DNA from: an uncultured Alphaproteobacteria bacterium
GTDB lineage: Bacteria > Pseudomonadota > Alphaproteobacteria > Rickettsiales > UBA1997
NCBI GenBank assembly: GCA_903849835.1
Contig: CAINKA010000075.1
Span: forward strand, 1 to 5,561
Direction of reading: 5' to 3'
DNA: 5,561 nt
This document shows positions 5,455 through 5,561 of the stretch, in pieces. The notes below the pieces were generated by a model. That model saw nothing but the letters and a program-made list of their open reading frames with translations. It was not told the origin of the DNA and searched no databases. Positions within the stretch are counted from its first letter, which is position 1; every line of letters begins with the position of its first letter. Both the position numbers and the translations under genes were made by a program.

Positions 5455-5462
5455 TTTTTATC
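5443..5462. other. Probable second chimeric junction (amidotransferase-like | rplE)
   Basis: The plus-strand CTRCILTSQIP reading and the minus-strand DKKII reading of rplE both end within this interval, each losing the rest of a conserved protein. The bases from about 5447 to 5454 (AATTATCT) could belong to either side. The arrangement copies the rnhA|miaB junction: opposite orientation, truncation of both partners, short shared sequence. It therefore probably arose the same way, and the last ~110 bases should not be taken as linked to the hipBA region. Confidence 0.65.
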
Positions 5463-5561
5463 AGATATTGCAGTACCAAGTCCCTGGTTCAAACAGATTT
5501 TAACCAGTTTAGGAACCTGCATATGATTTTTGTACTGGAACTGTTCGGTAAGAGCCGGAAC
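5448..5561 (-). CDS. rplE: Ribosomal protein L5 (uL5) fragment, truncated at both ends
   Basis: uL5 is a large-subunit protein that binds 5S rRNA in the central protuberance. Entering from the right edge, the minus strand reads VPALTEQFQYKNHMQVPKLV, then KICLNQGLGTAISDKKII. That is the N-terminal region of uL5, including the conserved MQVPKLVKICLN and G.G.A..DKK segments, closest in wording to Bacteroidetes proteins. The true start (about ten residues earlier) lies outside the window; the ATG at 5522 is an internal methionine. After DKKII the family sequence, which should continue for over 120 residues, is replaced by GICDVRIHL, the antisense of the neighbouring fragment. There is no frameshifted continuation in the other minus-strand frames. 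A ribosomal gene fragment without the neighbours of its usual operon points to a chimeric join, not a working gene. Confidence 0.8.

Noticed and set aside
5298..5522. Minus-strand 74-codon reading frame as one gene
   Set aside because: Its first part is rplE family sequence and the rest is antisense to another gene start and intergenic DNA; it is an accidental fusion across the junction.

Overview
The window looks like a composite of DNA from at least three bacterial lineages, probably a metagenomic or amplified-DNA contig, and not one continuous chromosome. Two points (about 1063-1078 and 5443-5462) each show two oppositely oriented, well conserved genes running into each other with both truncated. 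No single genome would be expected to look like that.

Part A (1 to about 1070) is GC-richer. It carries the C-terminal two thirds of a YhcC/TIGR01212-type radical SAM protein (+), converging over a palindromic terminator on rnhA (ribonuclease HI, -). RnhA resembles Desulfuromonadales/Geobacter-type sequences. It lacks only its first few codons, lost at the first junction.

Part B (about 1066 to 3330) is alphaproteobacterial in character. It holds miaB (tRNA 2-methylthio-N6-isopentenyladenosine synthase, lacking its first codons) and, 21 bases later and probably in the same operon, a 282-residue protein. That protein joins an unrecognised N-terminal region to a complete low-molecular-weight protein tyrosine phosphatase. 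Two bases past its stop lies, on the minus strand, exactly the last 24 nt of an initiator tRNA (tRNA-fMet) gene, CCA included, with no tRNA body behind it. This is the form of an attachment-site scar left by an integrated element, although a third artificial join cannot be excluded.

Part C (3330 to about 5200) is AT-richer. It carries a complete type II toxin-antitoxin operon, hipB-hipA, with a candidate promoter, a palindromic hip-box-like operator overlapping the hipB start, an ATGA coupling overlap, and a strong hairpin plus T-run after hipA. If the tRNA scar is a real att site, hipBA is cargo of an element that extends rightward beyond the window.

Part D (about 5200 to 5561) is very AT-rich and decayed. 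It has a 25-codon minus-strand coiled-coil remnant, a repeat and hairpin cluster, and the first ~17 codons of a gene beginning like an N-acetyl sugar amidotransferase/asparagine-synthase-like protein (+). This abuts a 38-codon minus-strand fragment of ribosomal protein L5 (rplE) of Bacteroidetes type.

No CRISPR array or rRNA gene is visible. The items most worth follow-up are the N-terminally extended phosphatase, the tRNA-fMet scar next to hipBA, and the two junctions, which anyone using this record should know about.
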